Under the pieces are notes generated by a model, which saw nothing but the letters and a program-made list of their open reading frames with translations, was not told the origin of the DNA and did no database searches. The translations under genes and the position numbers were made by a program. A stretch of 41,214 nt of DNA from an uncultured Oceanobacillus sp. (GTDB taxonomy: Bacteria > Bacillota > Bacilli > Bacillales > Amphibacillaceae), in contig CALKWU010000068.1 in NCBI GenBank assembly GCA_938004015.1, forward strand, positions 1 through 41,214, read 5' to 3'. Below, one piece after another: positions 1 through 8,597 of the stretch. Every line of letters begins with the position of its first letter. Position 1 is the first letter of the stretch.

Positions 1-509
1 TCTTCAGGCAGTTTCTCTTTTTCATCCTGGTAGCCAATTGCCACCAACGCTTCAATATGATACTCTTCCGGAATTTCCAATACCTCTCTCGCTTTTCCAA
101 AATCGAAGCCTGTCATCGGATGGGTGACCAACCCTTTTTCCACTGCCTGCAGTGCAAGAAACGCCCAAGCAGCACCGGTGTCGAAGGAATGGGAATGGAC
201 CAGCTTTCCATCCTTCATTTTTTTGGAAAGGATTAATGTAAGGACAGGTGCACGTATACACCATTTTTTATTTCCTTCATTGATGAATGTATAAAACAAC
301 TCCCTTTCTTCTTCCGTTTTTGCGACGATGAATCGCCAAGGTTGGAAGTTAAAAGCGGATGGTGCCCAATGCGCCGCTTCAAATAATGCCATCAACGTCT
401 CTTCCGGCACCTCTTTTTCAGAAAATGAACGCGGCGACCAACGTTCTAAAAAGATGTCATCGATGTCGTATTCGGCTGTTCTTGTGTTTTCAATTTTTGT
501 TGTCTCCAT
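1..509 (-). CDS. Nitroreductase family protein (partial, C-terminus outside window)
   Basis: 169 codons are visible; the gene runs off the left edge, so the C-terminus is missing. The ATG at 509 follows a good GAAGGAGG site. The N-terminal part has the family signature: RWSPRSF near residue 28 (FMN phosphate binding) and HWAPSAFNFQPWRF near 50. Later come GAAWAFLALQA and a GF-type segment typical of the FMN-dependent nitroreductase fold. Such enzymes are homodimeric cytoplasmic NAD(P)H oxidoreductases reducing nitro compounds, quinones or flavin; the substrate cannot be told from sequence. It is transcribed away from opuA. The product call is secure at family level only. Confidence 0.9.
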   Translation of the reverse strand, partial: METTKIENTRTAEYDIDDIFLERWSPRSFSEKEVPEETLMALFEAAHWAPSAFNFQPWRFIVAKTEEERELFYTFINEGNKKWCIRAPVLTLILSKKMKDGKLVHSHSFDTGAAWAFLALQAVEKGLVTHPMTGFDFGKAREVLEIPEEYHIEALVAIGYQDEKEKLPE

Positions 510-969
510 GTTGTTTCCTCCTTCTCTATCCTAATCATACAAAAATCCTCAGAAAAAACCACTATTTGTACATGTTGCTCTATACGATCCTTCCTAGAAA
601 TCCCGTCTGTTTTTTGATTTATGCCATTCCGTTCATTTTTTAAAGAAACTGACAATAGACGCTTTACTACACTCCAAATGGGTTCCATCAAAACAACTCG
701 TTAAAAATCCATCTTAAGGGCATACTACACCTAGCAAAAACCGAAAAACTTGAAGCATTTTAAAGGAAAGTGGAGAAATGAGCCAAAAAACGGGTATATG
801 TTTCATCAAGAACATTCTTTGCATTCAAATCAAGTTAAACAACGACTCAGCCCATTTGTGAAAAAAGGCCGAAACACGTATAGTTGTAAAGTAGTTCATT
901 TTCCACCATGCGTTTTTACACAATCGGCTAAAAATGTATCGGCGAGTAAGAAAGTAAAGAGGTGAAAGA
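510..969. other. Intergenic region between nitroreductase and opuA
   Basis: 460 bases without a credible gene. It holds the divergent start signals of the nitroreductase gene and the opuA promoter described separately. The short open frames here have no ribosome site and no protein-like composition. A GGGTAT at 792-797 resembles a sigma-B -10 box, but no GTTT box lies at the right distance upstream. Confidence 0.6.
856..884 (+). promoter_or_regulatory. Sigma-A promoter of opuA operon
   Basis: TTGTGA at 856-861 and TATAGT at 879-884 are separated by exactly 17 bases. The -10 matches the consensus at five of six positions and the -35 at four of six. Transcription would start near 891, leaving a leader of about 79 nt before opuAA. 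A weak -35 with a good -10 fits an osmotically induced opuA promoter, but that control is inferred. Confidence 0.6.
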
Positions 970-2166
970 ATGCCGATTATTGAAGTAGAAAATTTGACGA
1001 AAGTATTTGGAAAGAATTCACAACTAGCATTACATCTATTAGAGGAAGGTAAAAACAAGGAAGAAATCCTCAAAGAAACCGGGGCCACCGTCGGAGTGAA
1101 CCGGGCAAGCTTCACCGTAGAAGAAGGGGAAATCTTTGTCATAATGGGACTTTCCGGAAGTGGAAAATCGACCCTTGTGCGGCTCATCAACCGCTTGATC
1201 GAGCCGACTGAAGGAAGTGTCTACATTGATGGAGAAGATTTGTCCGCCATGAACAAACAGGAACTTCGGGAGGTCAGAAGGAAAAAACTCAGTATGGTCT
1301 TTCAGAAGTTCGGTCTGTTCCCACATCGAAGTGTCTTGGAAAACGCCGCCTTCGGTCTGGAAATCCAGAAAGTCGACAAAGAGGAAAGGATCGAACGTGC
1401 GAAAAAAGCATTACAGCTTGTTGGCCTTGGCGATTATATGGATCAAAAACCAGCCCAGTTATCCGGTGGGATGCAACAACGCGTCGGTTTGGCGCGAGCA
1501 CTGACAAATGACCCGAAAGTACTGCTCATGGACGAAGCATTTTCCGCGCTTGATCCCCTCATCAGAAAAGAAATGCAAGATGAACTTATCCAACTGCAAT
1601 CAAAAATGAAAAAGACGATCATCTTCATTACCCATGATTTGGATGAAGCTTTACGTCTCGGGGATCGGATTGCCCTTATGCGTGACGGGAATATCGTGCA
1701 AATCGGAACTCCTGAAGAAATCCTCGTCAACCCGGCCAACGATTATGTGGAAAAATTCGTTGAAGACATCGATAAGTCGAAAGTATTGACAGCCCAACAT
1801 ATCATGAAGCGTCCGGAAACGATCCAAATCGGAAAACACGGCCCGCGGGTAGCGTTGGAAAGGATGCGGGAAGAAGGGATTTCCAGCATTTTGATCACCG
1901 ACAACAAACGGCATTTGCACGGCTATGTGACAGCCGATGATGCGTCAAATGCTATCAAGAACCAAATCAGTGATTTGCAGGAAATTTTGCGGACGGATAT
2001 TCCGACAGTGGAAAAAGATACGGCATTGCATGATATTTTTTCCGTCATTTATGATTCCCAAACTCCTGTTGCTGTAGTGGAAGAAGGAAAATTGTTGGGA
2101 ATCATCGTACGTGGATCCGTCATTGCTGCATTGGCCGGAGAGGGAGAGGTGACAAACAATGTCTGA
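970..2166 (+). CDS. opuAA: Glycine betaine ABC transporter, ATP-binding protein OpuAA
   Basis: The 398-residue ATPase energises glycine betaine import at the inner face of the membrane. Walker A is GLSGSGKST (60-68), the signature is LSGGMQQR and Walker B is VLLMDEAFSALDP. The long N-terminal insertion before Walker A (LLEEGKNKEEILKETG) is typical of OpuAA/ProV. The C-terminal ~115 residues form a pair of CBS domains, which in OpuA proteins sense ionic strength or cyclic di-AMP (family knowledge). The ATG follows AAAGAGGTGAAAGA. It overlaps opuAB by 8 bases, so the two are translationally coupled. Length matches the family. Confidence 0.96.
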   Translation: MPIIEVENLTKVFGKNSQLALHLLEEGKNKEEILKETGATVGVNRASFTVEEGEIFVIMGLSGSGKSTLVRLINRLIEPTEGSVYIDGEDLSAMNKQELREVRRKKLSMVFQKFGLFPHRSVLENAAFGLEIQKVDKEERIERAKKALQLVGLGDYMDQKPAQLSGGMQQRVGLARALTNDPKVLLMDEAFSALDPLIRKEMQDELIQLQSKMKKTIIFITHDLDEALRLGDRIALMRDGNIVQIGTPEEILVNPANDYVEKFVEDIDKSKVLTAQHIMKRPETIQIGKHGPRVALERMREEGISSILITDNKRHLHGYVTADDASNAIKNQISDLQEILRTDIPTVEKDTALHDIFSVIYDSQTPVAVVEEGKLLGIIVRGSVIAALAGEGEVTNNV

Positions 2167-3022
2167 TTTTTTGATGAACATCATCCCGAAGATTCCGGTA
2201 TCTGAAGGTGTGACGTGGGCAGTTGAAAAAATGACGGAATGGTTCGCCTTTTTGTTCGATCCCATCAAAGAACAATTCGGCAGCTTTATGGAATTCGTTT
2301 CCGGTCTATTAGGCAGCATACCACCGGTGATTTTCATTATTATAGTCGCAGTCATCGCATTTTTATTGACCGGGAAAAAATTGGGGTTGGCCACGTTTTC
2401 CATCGTCGGTCTATGGTTCGTTCTGAATCAAGGTTACTGGGAGCAAATGATCGATACGGTCACCTTGGTCATCATTTCAAGTGTGTTATCCGTCATCCTT
2501 GGAGTGCCGATCGGGATTTTGATGTCGAAAAGCAAGATTGCGTCTGCCATCATCACACCGATTTTGGACTTTATGCAGACGATGCCGGCTTTCGTCTATT
2601 TGATTCCGGCGGTAGCTTTTTTCGGAATCGGTATGGTTCCCGGTGTCATTGCGTCGTTGATTTTCGCAACTCCTCCAACTGTCCGGTTCACCAATTTAGG
2701 AATCAGACAAGTCTCTGATGAGTTAGTGGAAGCGGCAGACGCATTTGGCAGTACTGGAGCGCAAAAATTGTTCAAAGTGGAACTGCCGATGGCGAGACCA
2801 ACGATCATGGCAGGCATCAACCAAACGGTCATGTTGTCTTTATCCATGGTCGTCATCGCTTCGATGATCGGAGCGCCTGGTCTGGGAAGAGAAGTATTGT
2901 CCGCATTGCAACGCTCACAAGTGGGACCAGGATTTGTATCCGGGGTAGGAATCGTCATTTTAGCGATTATTATCGATCGTTTGACACAAACTCTTAGTAA
3001 AGAGAAAAAGGAAGAAAATTGA
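2159..3022 (+). CDS. opuAB: Glycine betaine ABC transporter, permease OpuAB
   Basis: 287-residue integral membrane permease with about seven hydrophobic segments. The conserved EAA loop that contacts the ATPase is VEAADAFGSTGAQKLFKVEL near residue 190, followed by P-A-R-P. MGVPIG/ILMSKS and MQTMPAFVYLIPA are typical of the OpuAB/ProW group. The start overlaps the end of opuAA, with GAGAGGTGA upstream. Two permeases should pair with two OpuAA subunits and a lipid-anchored OpuAC. The short N-terminal tail (no ProW-like long extension) fits the Firmicute form. Confidence 0.96.
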   Translation: MSDFLMNIIPKIPVSEGVTWAVEKMTEWFAFLFDPIKEQFGSFMEFVSGLLGSIPPVIFIIIVAVIAFLLTGKKLGLATFSIVGLWFVLNQGYWEQMIDTVTLVIISSVLSVILGVPIGILMSKSKIASAIITPILDFMQTMPAFVYLIPAVAFFGIGMVPGVIASLIFATPPTVRFTNLGIRQVSDELVEAADAFGSTGAQKLFKVELPMARPTIMAGINQTVMLSLSMVVIASMIGAPGLGREVLSALQRSQVGPGFVSGVGIVILAIIIDRLTQTLSKEKKEEN

Positions 3023-3057
3023 TGGTATCTTTTCCTGAAATAAGGAAAGTTTCCATA

Positions 3058-3077
3058 CATGGTAAGACATGGTAAGA
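3058..3077 (+). repeat. Perfect tandem duplication of a 10-mer in the opuAB-opuAC gap
   Basis: CATGGTAAGA occurs twice in direct succession immediately upstream of the opuAC ribosome site. An imperfect hairpin (CTTTTCC ... AAGGAAAG) precedes it at about 3029-3050. The second ATG of this stretch opens an in-frame N-terminal extension of OpuAC, which is not used as the start here because it lacks a ribosome site. Confidence 0.7.
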
Positions 3078-3103
3078 AATATTTTATAAAGGAGAATTTC
3101 AAG

Positions 3104-4006
3104 ATGAAGTTTTTTTCTAAGCGTTTCGGTTTAATTGCCGTCTTGGCTTTGGCCTTGTTCGCCGCAGGTTGTGGTGCCGGTGGGGATGGGGACACAGACT
3201 CAGATACGGATACAGGAGACACTGGCAGTTTGAGTGGAGAAGTTGAACTCGTCTATGTCGAGTGGGACACAGAAGTCGCATCCACTCATGTCGTTGGGAA
3301 AGTGTTGGAAGACCTTGGATTCGATGTGACATTGACTCCATTAGATAATGCCGTGATGTGGGAAGCTGTCGCTAACGGTGAAGCGGACGGAATGGTTGCC
3401 GCTTGGTTGCCTGCAACCCACGAAGCCCAATTCGAACGCTACGGTGATCAAATGATCGACCTTGGCCCGAACTTGGAAGGTGCAAAAATCGGTTTAGTCG
3501 TTCCAAGCTATATGGATGTTGATTCCATTGCCGATTTAACGGATGAAGCTGGTCAAGTCATCACGGGTATCGAGCCGGGAGCAGGTGTTGTTGCAGCTTC
3601 CGAACGCTCAGTGGAAGAATACGACAACTTGGAAGGTTGGGAAGTCCACACTTCCTCAAGTGGAGCCATGACGACCGAATTGCGCACGGCTTATGGTAAT
3701 GAAGAGGAAATCATCGTCACTGGTTGGTCGCCACACTGGAAATTCCAAGAATTCGATTTGAAATACTTGGATGACCCGAATGGCACTTTTGGAGATGCGG
3801 AAACAATCAACACGATGGTTCGTGAAGGTTTAGAAGAAGACATGCCGGAAGTGTACCGAGTGTTGGATAACTTCTCTTGGACAACCGACGATATCGAATC
3901 TGTCATGCTTGATATATCAGAAGGAACAAGTCCAGAAGATGCTGCTGCAGCTTGGGTTGAAGAAAACCAAGACAAAGTAGCCGAGTGGACAGAAGGAATC
4001 GAATAA
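3104..4006 (+). CDS. opuAC: Glycine betaine-binding lipoprotein OpuAC
   Basis: 300-residue extracellular substrate-binding lipoprotein of the OpuA system. The ATG at 3104 is chosen because TAAAGGAG precedes it and it begins a clean lipoprotein signal: KRFGLIAVLALALFAAGC, with lipidated Cys at 20. A very acidic D/T/S linker follows, then the OpuAC fold. The Trp residues in VEWDTEV, VMWEAV, AAWLPATHE and GWSPHW are the type that build the aromatic cage around the trimethylammonium group (family knowledge). It ends just before a strong terminator. An upstream in-frame ATG at 3059 would add 15 residues before the signal and is rejected. Confidence 0.95.
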   Translation: MKFFSKRFGLIAVLALALFAAGCGAGGDGDTDSDTDTGDTGSLSGEVELVYVEWDTEVASTHVVGKVLEDLGFDVTLTPLDNAVMWEAVANGEADGMVAAWLPATHEAQFERYGDQMIDLGPNLEGAKIGLVVPSYMDVDSIADLTDEAGQVITGIEPGAGVVAASERSVEEYDNLEGWEVHTSSSGAMTTELRTAYGNEEEIIVTGWSPHWKFQEFDLKYLDDPNGTFGDAETINTMVREGLEEDMPEVYRVLDNFSWTTDDIESVMLDISEGTSPEDAAAAWVEENQDKVAEWTEGIE

Positions 4007-4078
4007 TAAAGAAGCGGATGAAACAGAACACTCATTAATGAAACAACATCCGAACAATTAAATTGAGTGCCAACACTC

Positions 4079-4136
4079 GCTCCGGAAATATACTGACAGC
4101 TCCCGCTGAGGTCTTCGTATATTTCCGGAGCTTTTT
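4079..4136 (+). terminator. Terminator of opuA operon
   Basis: A perfect 15-bp stem (4079-4093 with 4117-4131) is followed by TTTTT. The 23-nt loop can itself fold through CAGC/GCTG. It lies 73 bases after opuAC. Confidence 0.9.
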
Positions 4137-4158
4137 ACAAGAGTAAAAGGATTACATA

Positions 4159-4852
4159 CTACTCCAAGTTTATTTCCTCCACAACAGAAAGCAAGATATC
4201 TTTATTCTTACCGCCTACTGCAAATAACTTCTCGGATGTGACAATATGGAATTCAAAGAAACCATCACCTTTGTCGCTCACTACCATTGGATAACCTTTA
4301 AATTCAGTTATTTCTACATCGTATTGTGCGTTCCAGGATGCAGCCTCTTTAACCATATCTTCCACTGTGCTTTCCGGCTCATATGTCCATTCTGATACCG
4401 TTATAGGAATGTCGTCTGTATGAAACCATGCAACATGCAACAACAGTCCTCCCCTCCACCAAATCATAGATGTTTATTTCAGGTTCAGCGTCAATGATCG
4501 TGGGAAGCTCGAGACGGACTGGAATATCTAATTCCGCTATGTCCTGTTGTGATGGCGTATAAGGAGTAAGTTTATCTCCAGTTTCATCCGAAATATTCTC
4601 TGTCCCATGATTCTCTTCATCTTTTCTCTCATCTTTGTTTTCATCTAGATTATTGTGATTACTTCCCCTTCTCAATTCTTGCTCGTTCGATTCATCGGCA
4701 TCCTCTAAAATAAAAGAATAATCCGTTTGATTGCCCTGTGGTGCTGTTGAGACTTGTTCGTTGGATGGGGTTACATCGTCAGCAAACAATTGGTATCCCA
4801 AAAATAGGAGGCCCATAAACACCCCTAAAGGGGCTGGGACAAAACAAACCAT
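4159..4852 (-). pseudogene. Frameshifted secreted/membrane-anchored protein of unknown function
   Basis: Two minus-strand frames overlap between 4379 and 4467 and read as one protein after a one-base correction near 4430-4450. The first frame has a short hydrophobic start (MGLLFLGYQLFADD), a long acidic, Asn/Glu-rich linker, then PVRLELPTIIDAEPEINIYD. The second continues as LLLHVAWFHTDDIPITVSEW to the stop at 4159. The disturbed site is G-rich (GGTGGAGGGGAGGA), a typical place for an indel. The best start is the ATG at 4816, 5 nt after AGGGGTG. The membrane segment is unusually short and begins next to a repeat, so the 5' end may also be altered. No family is recognised. A sequencing error would restore a normal gene. 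Confidence 0.65.
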
Positions 4853-4909
4853 GACTCAAAAACTGGTTCTGAACAAATTTTTATGCTCAGAACCAGTTTT
4901 TGAGTCATG
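4835..4909. repeat. REP-like element with 23-bp perfect inverted repeat
   Basis: Arms 4850-4872 and 4887-4909 are perfect inverse copies around a 14-base spacer. The element is preceded by GGGCTGGGACAAAAC, a motif type commonly scattered in Bacillaceae genomes. The 11-mer TGGGACAAAAC (4835-4845) recurs at 23814 in the palindrome after the SMR genes. It abuts the 5' end of the frameshifted gene and could form a hairpin in either direction. Confidence 0.75.
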
Positions 4910-5183
4910 ATTTTCTTTCTTATTTGTTGGTTTGAAACCTTCAAATTGGTTCCGGTATTGTTTTGGTGCCTTTCGTTTGAAGCATCATTGTTTCCGTTCA
5001 CTACCGTCATCACTTTCCACTATTTCTTTCATCTCTTCAACCAAAATCATCCCGATTGATTGTCAGCATCATTTTCTTCTCAATCAATTAATTCATCATA
5101 CAATTGATTGGATTTCTCAATAGGTTTTTCACTATAATTTTCAATCGATTCCCGCTAAAAAAAGGTGAATTTATATCTCTTTT

Positions 5184-6086
5184 TCAATCATTCGTTAATG
5201 ACCATTCACATACGATCGACAGGACGCCGTCTTTCCAGTTTGCTGTGATGTTCCCGTCCATTTTTTCCATAAAGCTTTTAACGATGGATAAGCCAAGTCC
5301 GGTGCTTTTCCCCGACCGAGCCTGATCAGCCATGTAAAACCGATCGAACAACCGTTCCACATCCACATCCTTTAATGCAGCAGCATCGTTTTGGACGGTT
5401 AGCCTCGCATATCTCTCCTGCTTTTCCAGACGAACGGAGACATTCCCTTCTGCATGTTTCACCGCATTGGAAAGCAAATTGTCAATCACTCGTGTGACTG
5501 CAGAAACATCCGCGTGAATGTACAACTCCTGTTCAGGCATGTCAATGTCAGGTTCCAGCTTTTTTTCCTGGAATTGATCGTAATAATCCATTAACCGTTC
5601 AATTGTCAATTTCTTTAAAGCGATGCGCTCCGGCTTCAATTGATGATCCATAGATTCAATGATGCTCAACTCAAAAAAGTCTTTCAACAACACTTCCAAA
5701 CGCTTCGCCCGTTCTTTTGCGACTTGCAATAATTCTTGGCTTTCCTCCGAAGTGACTTCTTCTTCCGCCAGTTGGATATAACCTAAGATCGACGTGAGCG
5801 GGGTCCGCAAATCATGGGAAATGTTGGCGATGGCTTGTTTATGTTCTTGTTCAAACAGAATGCGTTTTCTGTTCTCAGCTGTATACAGATCGATCAAGTT
5901 GTTGATTTCCTGACCTAACTTTTCGATTTCTTTATTGACAAGTGTCACATCGATTTTTTTATTCGTTTTTCGTTCATTATAGGCCCTGAGTTGTATACGC
6001 ATCTGTGTCAACTCTTTTTTTAGCAAAAACAACTGAACGATTAAAACAAGCACTGAAATCATGAAAAAAATCAGCAAAAACACCAT
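5184..6086 (-). CDS. Sensor histidine kinase (single TM, BcrS/YcbM-like)
   Basis: 300 residues. One N-terminal membrane segment (MVFLLIFFMISVLVLIVQ) is followed directly by a helical linker and the kinase core: H-box NISHDLRTPLTSILGY with phosphorylated His at about 91, N-box DNLLSNAVKHA, and G-box STGLGLSIVKSFME. There is no extracellular sensor domain, as in kinases that watch a partner ABC transporter instead of a ligand. The ATG at 6086 is preferred because AGGTGAG lies 5 nt upstream; a TTG at 6125, two bases after the permease stop, would add 13 residues but has a poor ribosome site. It is the last gene of the five-gene unit. Confidence 0.93.
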   Translation of the reverse strand: MVFLLIFFMISVLVLIVQLFLLKKELTQMRIQLRAYNERKTNKKIDVTLVNKEIEKLGQEINNLIDLYTAENRKRILFEQEHKQAIANISHDLRTPLTSILGYIQLAEEEVTSEESQELLQVAKERAKRLEVLLKDFFELSIIESMDHQLKPERIALKKLTIERLMDYYDQFQEKKLEPDIDMPEQELYIHADVSAVTRVIDNLLSNAVKHAEGNVSVRLEKQERYARLTVQNDAAALKDVDVERLFDRFYMADQARSGKSTGLGLSIVKSFMEKMDGNITANWKDGVLSIVCEWSLTND

Positions 6087-6127
6087 CTGGCTCACCTGTT
6101 TTCGTGCATTTTGAGGCAATCTCAATC

Positions 6128-6895
6128 TTATTTAATTTCTTTTCTATTGAACACGGCCATACCGATTGCGAGTACTAGCAAAATTGTGATGACGCCGACT
6201 GCCGTTGATCGCATCCATTCCGCCCCCGATAATTCAGGAGTGAATACAAAACTAAATTGATGAAAAATCGTATGTTCATATAACCAGCCGACAGACGGAT
6301 GATAGGCGAATTGTTCAATGACAAATACTAAGACAGTGAACAAAATGGAAAAGATGATCGTTTTCCCGCTTTCTTCTGTCAAAATGGCAAGCATCATCAC
6401 AATCGCTGTATATCCGAGAAGTTGCAGTGTAAACAATCCATATGTTCCAACAATATACTGGAAATGTTGCGCCTGCAAGATGTCCCCATGCCCTAATGCC
6501 ACTGCGATTAAAGCTGCGGTAAGCAGAGGGATGACGACAGTTATGATGATCGTTCCGAATGAAAACACAAGATATTTTGCGAAATAAACATGGGAACGTT
6601 TATACCCGCTCATGACTTGCAAGCGAATGACCCCGCTCTCGGAAAACTCGGATGAAATGAAAAATGCCGCTAAGGAACAGACAGCCAAATTGAAGAAAAC
6701 TGGTACGGTAAATGGTGCCAGTCCATTTAGTTTACCTAATCCGACTGCATCAAATTTCGTGCCGCTCATCATCCACCATTCCGTCATAATCAAAATGTGG
6801 AAGAGGATACTTGTTCCGGCCATCAATCCCGCAATCATCCAAAAAGACTTATTGCGCTTCAATTTGAATGTTTCAGCTTTGAGAAGGTTAATCAT
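6128..6895 (-). CDS. ABC-2 type permease (BcrB-like)
   Basis: 255 residues with six predicted membrane segments. It starts MINLLKAETFKLKRNKSFW, the amphipathic N-terminus usual in ABC-2 permeases of the lantibiotic/bacitracin immunity type. The central SSEFSESGVIRLQVMSGYKR motif is a cytoplasmic loop found in this group. Its start overlaps the ATPase gene by 8 bases, so the two subunits are translationally coupled. Together they probably form a 2+2 exporter or target-protection pump for a membrane-active peptide. The exact drug is not readable from sequence. Confidence 0.92.
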   Translation of the reverse strand: MINLLKAETFKLKRNKSFWMIAGLMAGTSILFHILIMTEWWMMSGTKFDAVGLGKLNGLAPFTVPVFFNLAVCSLAAFFISSEFSESGVIRLQVMSGYKRSHVYFAKYLVFSFGTIIITVVIPLLTAALIAVALGHGDILQAQHFQYIVGTYGLFTLQLLGYTAIVMMLAILTEESGKTIIFSILFTVLVFVIEQFAYHPSVGWLYEHTIFHQFSFVFTPELSGAEWMRSTAVGVITILLVLAIGMAVFNRKEIK

Positions 6896-7811
6896 GGTAT
6901 ACCTCCTCGATCACTTTTGTAAAATAATTTTCCAGACTGTCTCCATGATGGGAAAGATGTTCGATGACAAGACCATTCTTTGTCAATGCTAGGGAAACAG
7001 TCCGTACATCATCAAGGTATTCGTAAAGCTTGATTGTCCCATCTTGGAGCACTTCAAAATCGGTTGCGGCTAATGTTTGTTCCAAGACGATTGCTCCCTT
7101 TTTCGGGTCATCCACTTTAATTTGCAAATACTTGCGGCATTTCTCGTCCAGTTCTTTTGCTGTCAACTCTTCCAACAACTTACCTTTATGGATGATGCCG
7201 AAACTCGTCGCCAATTGATGAAGTTCACTCAAAATATGGCTCGAAATGAGAACCGTTACCCCTTTTTCCCGATTCAATTTTTTGATCAACTGTCTTAATT
7301 CCACAATGCCGGTAGGATCAAGACCGTTTGTCGGCTCATCGAGGATCAAAAACTCCGGATCGCTTAATAACGCAATCGCAATGCCGAGCCTTTGCTTCAT
7401 TCCTAGAGAAAAGTTTTTCACTTTTTTATTTCCCGTATGTTCCAAATCAACAAGTTGCAATGCTTTTTTAATACATTCACGGCCGGGAATTCCTCTTTGC
7501 AATCGATGCAACTCCAAATTTTCAATCGCGGTCATATTTGAAAAAAGTGCCGGATTTTCAATCAATGCGCCGATTCGTTTTTGCATATCGACCCATTCAT
7601 TTCGCTCACTCTTTCCAAATAATTCAACGGAACCGCCTGATGGCAGTGCCAGTCCTGTAATGACCCGTAATAAAGTTGATTTGCCCGCTCCATTCTGGCC
7701 GATTATGCCGTAAATCTCACCTTCTCTTATATGGAGATTCACGTTGTCGAGGGCGAGTGTCTGTTTGTATCGTTTCGTCAATTGATTCGTTCTTAAAATA
7801 TATTCGCTCAT
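6888..7811 (-). CDS. ABC transporter ATP-binding protein (BcrA-like)
   Basis: 307 residues. Walker A GQNGAGKST is near residue 39, the signature FSLGMKQRLGIA near 134 and Walker B LILDEPTNGLDP near 155, with an H-loop in ISSHIL. The ~85-residue C-terminal extension is the BcrA/CcmA type of peptide-resistance transporters. The ATG at 7811 is chosen because AAGGAGG lies 9 nt upstream; an upstream in-frame start would add eight residues with no ribosome site. A four-box operator and a -10 box lie between it and the response-regulator gene, so it can be transcribed separately from the two upstream genes. Confidence 0.95.
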   Translation of the reverse strand: MSEYILRTNQLTKRYKQTLALDNVNLHIREGEIYGIIGQNGAGKSTLLRVITGLALPSGGSVELFGKSERNEWVDMQKRIGALIENPALFSNMTAIENLELHRLQRGIPGRECIKKALQLVDLEHTGNKKVKNFSLGMKQRLGIAIALLSDPEFLILDEPTNGLDPTGIVELRQLIKKLNREKGVTVLISSHILSELHQLATSFGIIHKGKLLEELTAKELDEKCRKYLQIKVDDPKKGAIVLEQTLAATDFEVLQDGTIKLYEYLDDVRTVSLALTKNGLVIEHLSHHGDSLENYFTKVIEEVYHD

Positions 7812-7841
7812 CGGGTTAAGCCTCCTTATCCTCATAACTCG

Positions 7842-7897
7842 AGTATGAACGACACTTCATAAGAAAGGCTTAAGACAAATCTTAAGAAAAGCTTAAG
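7842..7897 (-). promoter_or_regulatory. Four-box operator and promoter before the ABC genes (copy 2)
   Basis: Read on the minus strand: CTTAAG, 5 nt, CTTAAG, 6 nt, CTTAAG, 5 nt, CTTATG (7897 to 7858), then 10 nt and a -10 box CATACT (7847-7842). No good -35 exists; the boxes cover that position. The first box contains the TAA stop codon of the response-regulator gene. The 11/12-bp phasing places all boxes on one DNA face, as expected for tandem OmpR-family dimers. The regulator encoded just upstream is the obvious candidate (inference). Confidence 0.8.
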
Positions 7898-8588
7898 ATT
7901 TCATGCGATAGCCCATGCCCCAGATCGTTTCAATATATTCTTCATGCGGATTCGCACTTGCCAGTTTGTTCCGTAAGTTGCTCATATGGACGTTCACCGT
8001 ATTGTCATCTCCATAAAAAGCTTCCTTCCATACACTTTCAAATACATTCGCTTTGGAATGGACTTTTTTCGGAGAACGCATAAGCAATGTCAAAATGTCG
8101 TATTCCCTCGCCGTCAACGTGATTTCCATTCCATTCACCAACACGGTTTTCGTTTCCAAATCCACTTCGATATCTTTAAAATGTAATTTTTCCACCGAGC
8201 GTTCACTCGCATAGCGGGATCTTCTAAGCAGCGAATCAATCCGGACAGCGACTTCATCGACATCGAATGGTTTGGAAATGAAATCATCCGCCCCTTCCTT
8301 TAATGTCGTGATGCGCGTTTCCTTTTCGTTTTTCGCCGAAATGATGATGACCGGAATAGTTCCTTTTTCCCGTATTTTTTGCAAGACCTTTTCACCAGCC
8401 ATTCCCGGAAGCATAAGATCGAGCAGCACCAAATCCCAAGAATCATGCTCCAAATATAGCAACGCTTCCGTGCCGGAATAGGCGGGTTGGGCGTAATAAC
8501 CGTTTTTTTTGATGATTCGACAAAGCAATGTATTGATATCATTGTCATCTTCAACGACTAATATTTGAGTCTGTTCCATTCGTGTCAC
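7893..8588 (-). CDS. OmpR-family response regulator
   Basis: 231 residues. The receiver domain has the acidic pair VEDD (13-15), the phosphoacceptor Asp57 in LLDLMLPG, and Lys106 in SKPF. The C-terminal winged helix is the OmpR/PhoB type (TAREYDILTLLM; DNTVNVHMSNLRNKL; IETIWGMGYRM). GTG at 8588 and ATG at 8579 are both possible, with AAGGAG in front of the first and GGGTGA before the second. It lies 9 bases behind the hydrolase gene, whose stop codon overlaps its ribosome site, so both form one transcript. It should pair with the histidine kinase at 5184-6086 and act at the two CTTAAG operators. Confidence 0.95.
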   Translation of the reverse strand: MTRMEQTQILVVEDDNDINTLLCRIIKKNGYYAQPAYSGTEALLYLEHDSWDLVLLDLMLPGMAGEKVLQKIREKGTIPVIIISAKNEKETRITTLKEGADDFISKPFDVDEVAVRIDSLLRRSRYASERSVEKLHFKDIEVDLETKTVLVNGMEITLTAREYDILTLLMRSPKKVHSKANVFESVWKEAFYGDDNTVNVHMSNLRNKLASANPHEEYIETIWGMGYRMKS

Positions 8589-8597
8589 CCTTTCTCC

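Noticed and set aside
792..797. GGGTAT resembling a sigma-B -10 box upstream of opuA
   Set aside because: No GTTT-type -35 lies 12-15 bases upstream, and a better sigma-A promoter is found at 856-884.
3059..3103. In-frame upstream start of OpuAC
   Set aside because: It would put charged residues before the lipoprotein signal and has no ribosome site, unlike the ATG at 3104.
4911..5183. Open frames between the inverted repeat and the histidine kinase gene
   Set aside because: Frames on both strands are low-complexity, partly made from the repeat itself, and lack ribosome sites. I see nothing functional in this stretch.
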